Positions 5,221 to 5,480 of a stretch of 5,480 nucleotides of DNA are shown here, one piece after another. How positions within the stretch are numbered: the first letter of the stretch is position 1; every line of letters starts with the position of its first letter. Made by a program: the position numbers and the translations under genes. The notes under the pieces are model-generated. The model saw only the letters and a list, made by a program, of their open reading frames with translations, was not told where the DNA came from and ran no database searches. Origin of the DNA: an uncultured Collinsella sp. (GTDB lineage Bacteria > Actinomycetota > Coriobacteriia > Coriobacteriales > Coriobacteriaceae); the NCBI GenBank assembly GCA_902490405.1, contig CABUDS010000063.1, positions 1 to 5,480 of the forward strand, in the 5' to 3' direction.

Positions 5221-5480
5221 TTAGTAATCGAACTGGTGATAGTAGCGACGGTAGTTGAGGTTGTGCTTGGTGACCGTCTCGTAGTAAGCGGCAAGGCGAT
5301 CGGTGATCAGCGAGGAGAGGATCCACGGAGACACGATGACGCGGAACTCGTCGTCAAGGCCCGGGATGGCGAACTCGGCGGTGTCGATGATGTTGATGTC
5401 GGTGTCGCCGGTCACGCCGCGGGTCAGGAACGCGCGGACGCGCTCGTCGAGCTTGCGGTTCTCGTCCTCGCCCATGAACA
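5221..5480 (-). CDS. C-terminal part of a SIS-domain sugar-amine deglycase (FrlB/GfrF type, N-terminus cut off)
   Basis: The last 85 codons of a gene that continues past the right edge are present. The ATG at 5475 is internal, since the frame stays open upstream of it. MGEDENRKLDERVRAFL lines up with the FLLGNDESRHTTERAINFV region I recall from E. coli FrlB, and NLNYRRYYHQFDY at the C-terminus matches FrlB's NPDERRYYGGLVEY. FrlB-type enzymes split fructoselysine 6-phosphate into glucose 6-phosphate and lysine in the cytoplasm; GfrE/GfrF in Salmonella do this for glucoselysine and fructoselysine 6-phosphates. A mannose-family PTS directly downstream is the same partnership as in gfr operons. 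The sugar-binding and catalytic residues lie outside the window, so the exact substrate is open. A more general SIS isomerase remains possible. Confidence 0.78.
   Translation of the reverse strand, partial: FMGEDENRKLDERVRAFLTRGVTGDTDINIIDTAEFAIPGLDDEFRVIVSPWILSSLITDRLAAYYETVTKHNLNYRRYYHQFDY

Noticed and set aside
5221..5475. Small complete gene of 84 codons starting at ATG 5475
   Set aside because: The frame remains open upstream to the window edge, and the sequence lines up with the C-terminus of FrlB-type proteins, so the ATG is internal.

Overview
The base composition is GC-rich (I estimate about 58-60%). All believable genes lie on the minus strand, so they read from high to low coordinates. 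The start sites have AGGAGG-like ribosome binding sites. GC content, codon use and gene content suggest an intestinal Coriobacteriia actinobacterium, with Collinsella as the best guess. That assignment is an inference, because the window has no phylogenetic marker.

Read in the direction of transcription (right to left), the window opens with the last 85 codons of a SIS-domain sugar-amine deglycase of the FrlB/GfrF type (5221-5480, cut by the right edge). An intrinsic terminator follows. Next is a complete mannose-family PTS permease in the order EIIA (4710-5126), EIIB (4223-4693), EIIC (3423-4214) and EIID (2597-3433). EIID is broken by an in-frame TGA at codon 127 where relatives have arginine. 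After a second intrinsic-terminator-like hairpin comes a FrlC-like sugar 3-epimerase (1677-2513).

Together these genes look like a catabolic operon for Amadori products (fructoselysine or a similar glycated amine). The PTS would import and phosphorylate the sugar moiety. The SIS enzyme would split the 6-phosphate into a hexose 6-phosphate and the free amine. The epimerase would bring 3-epimers such as psicoselysine into the pathway. No FrlD-type kinase is visible, as expected if the PTS does the phosphorylation. From memory, Collinsella intestinalis is reported to consume fructoselysine, which fits.

The left 1.5 kb is a separate unit: a histidine biosynthesis gene in which a HisZ regulatory domain is fused in frame to a short-form HisG catalytic domain (1-1507, cut by the left edge). 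A 169-bp intergenic region before it holds a possible promoter and a hairpin.

The most notable points are the HisZ-HisG fusion with an unusual cysteine cluster, the stop codon inside EIID, the PTS-plus-FrlC combination without a kinase, and the two terminator-like hairpins that divide the catabolic operon into three parts. I see no CRISPR, tRNA, rRNA, insertion sequence, phage gene or clearly new defence-like system.
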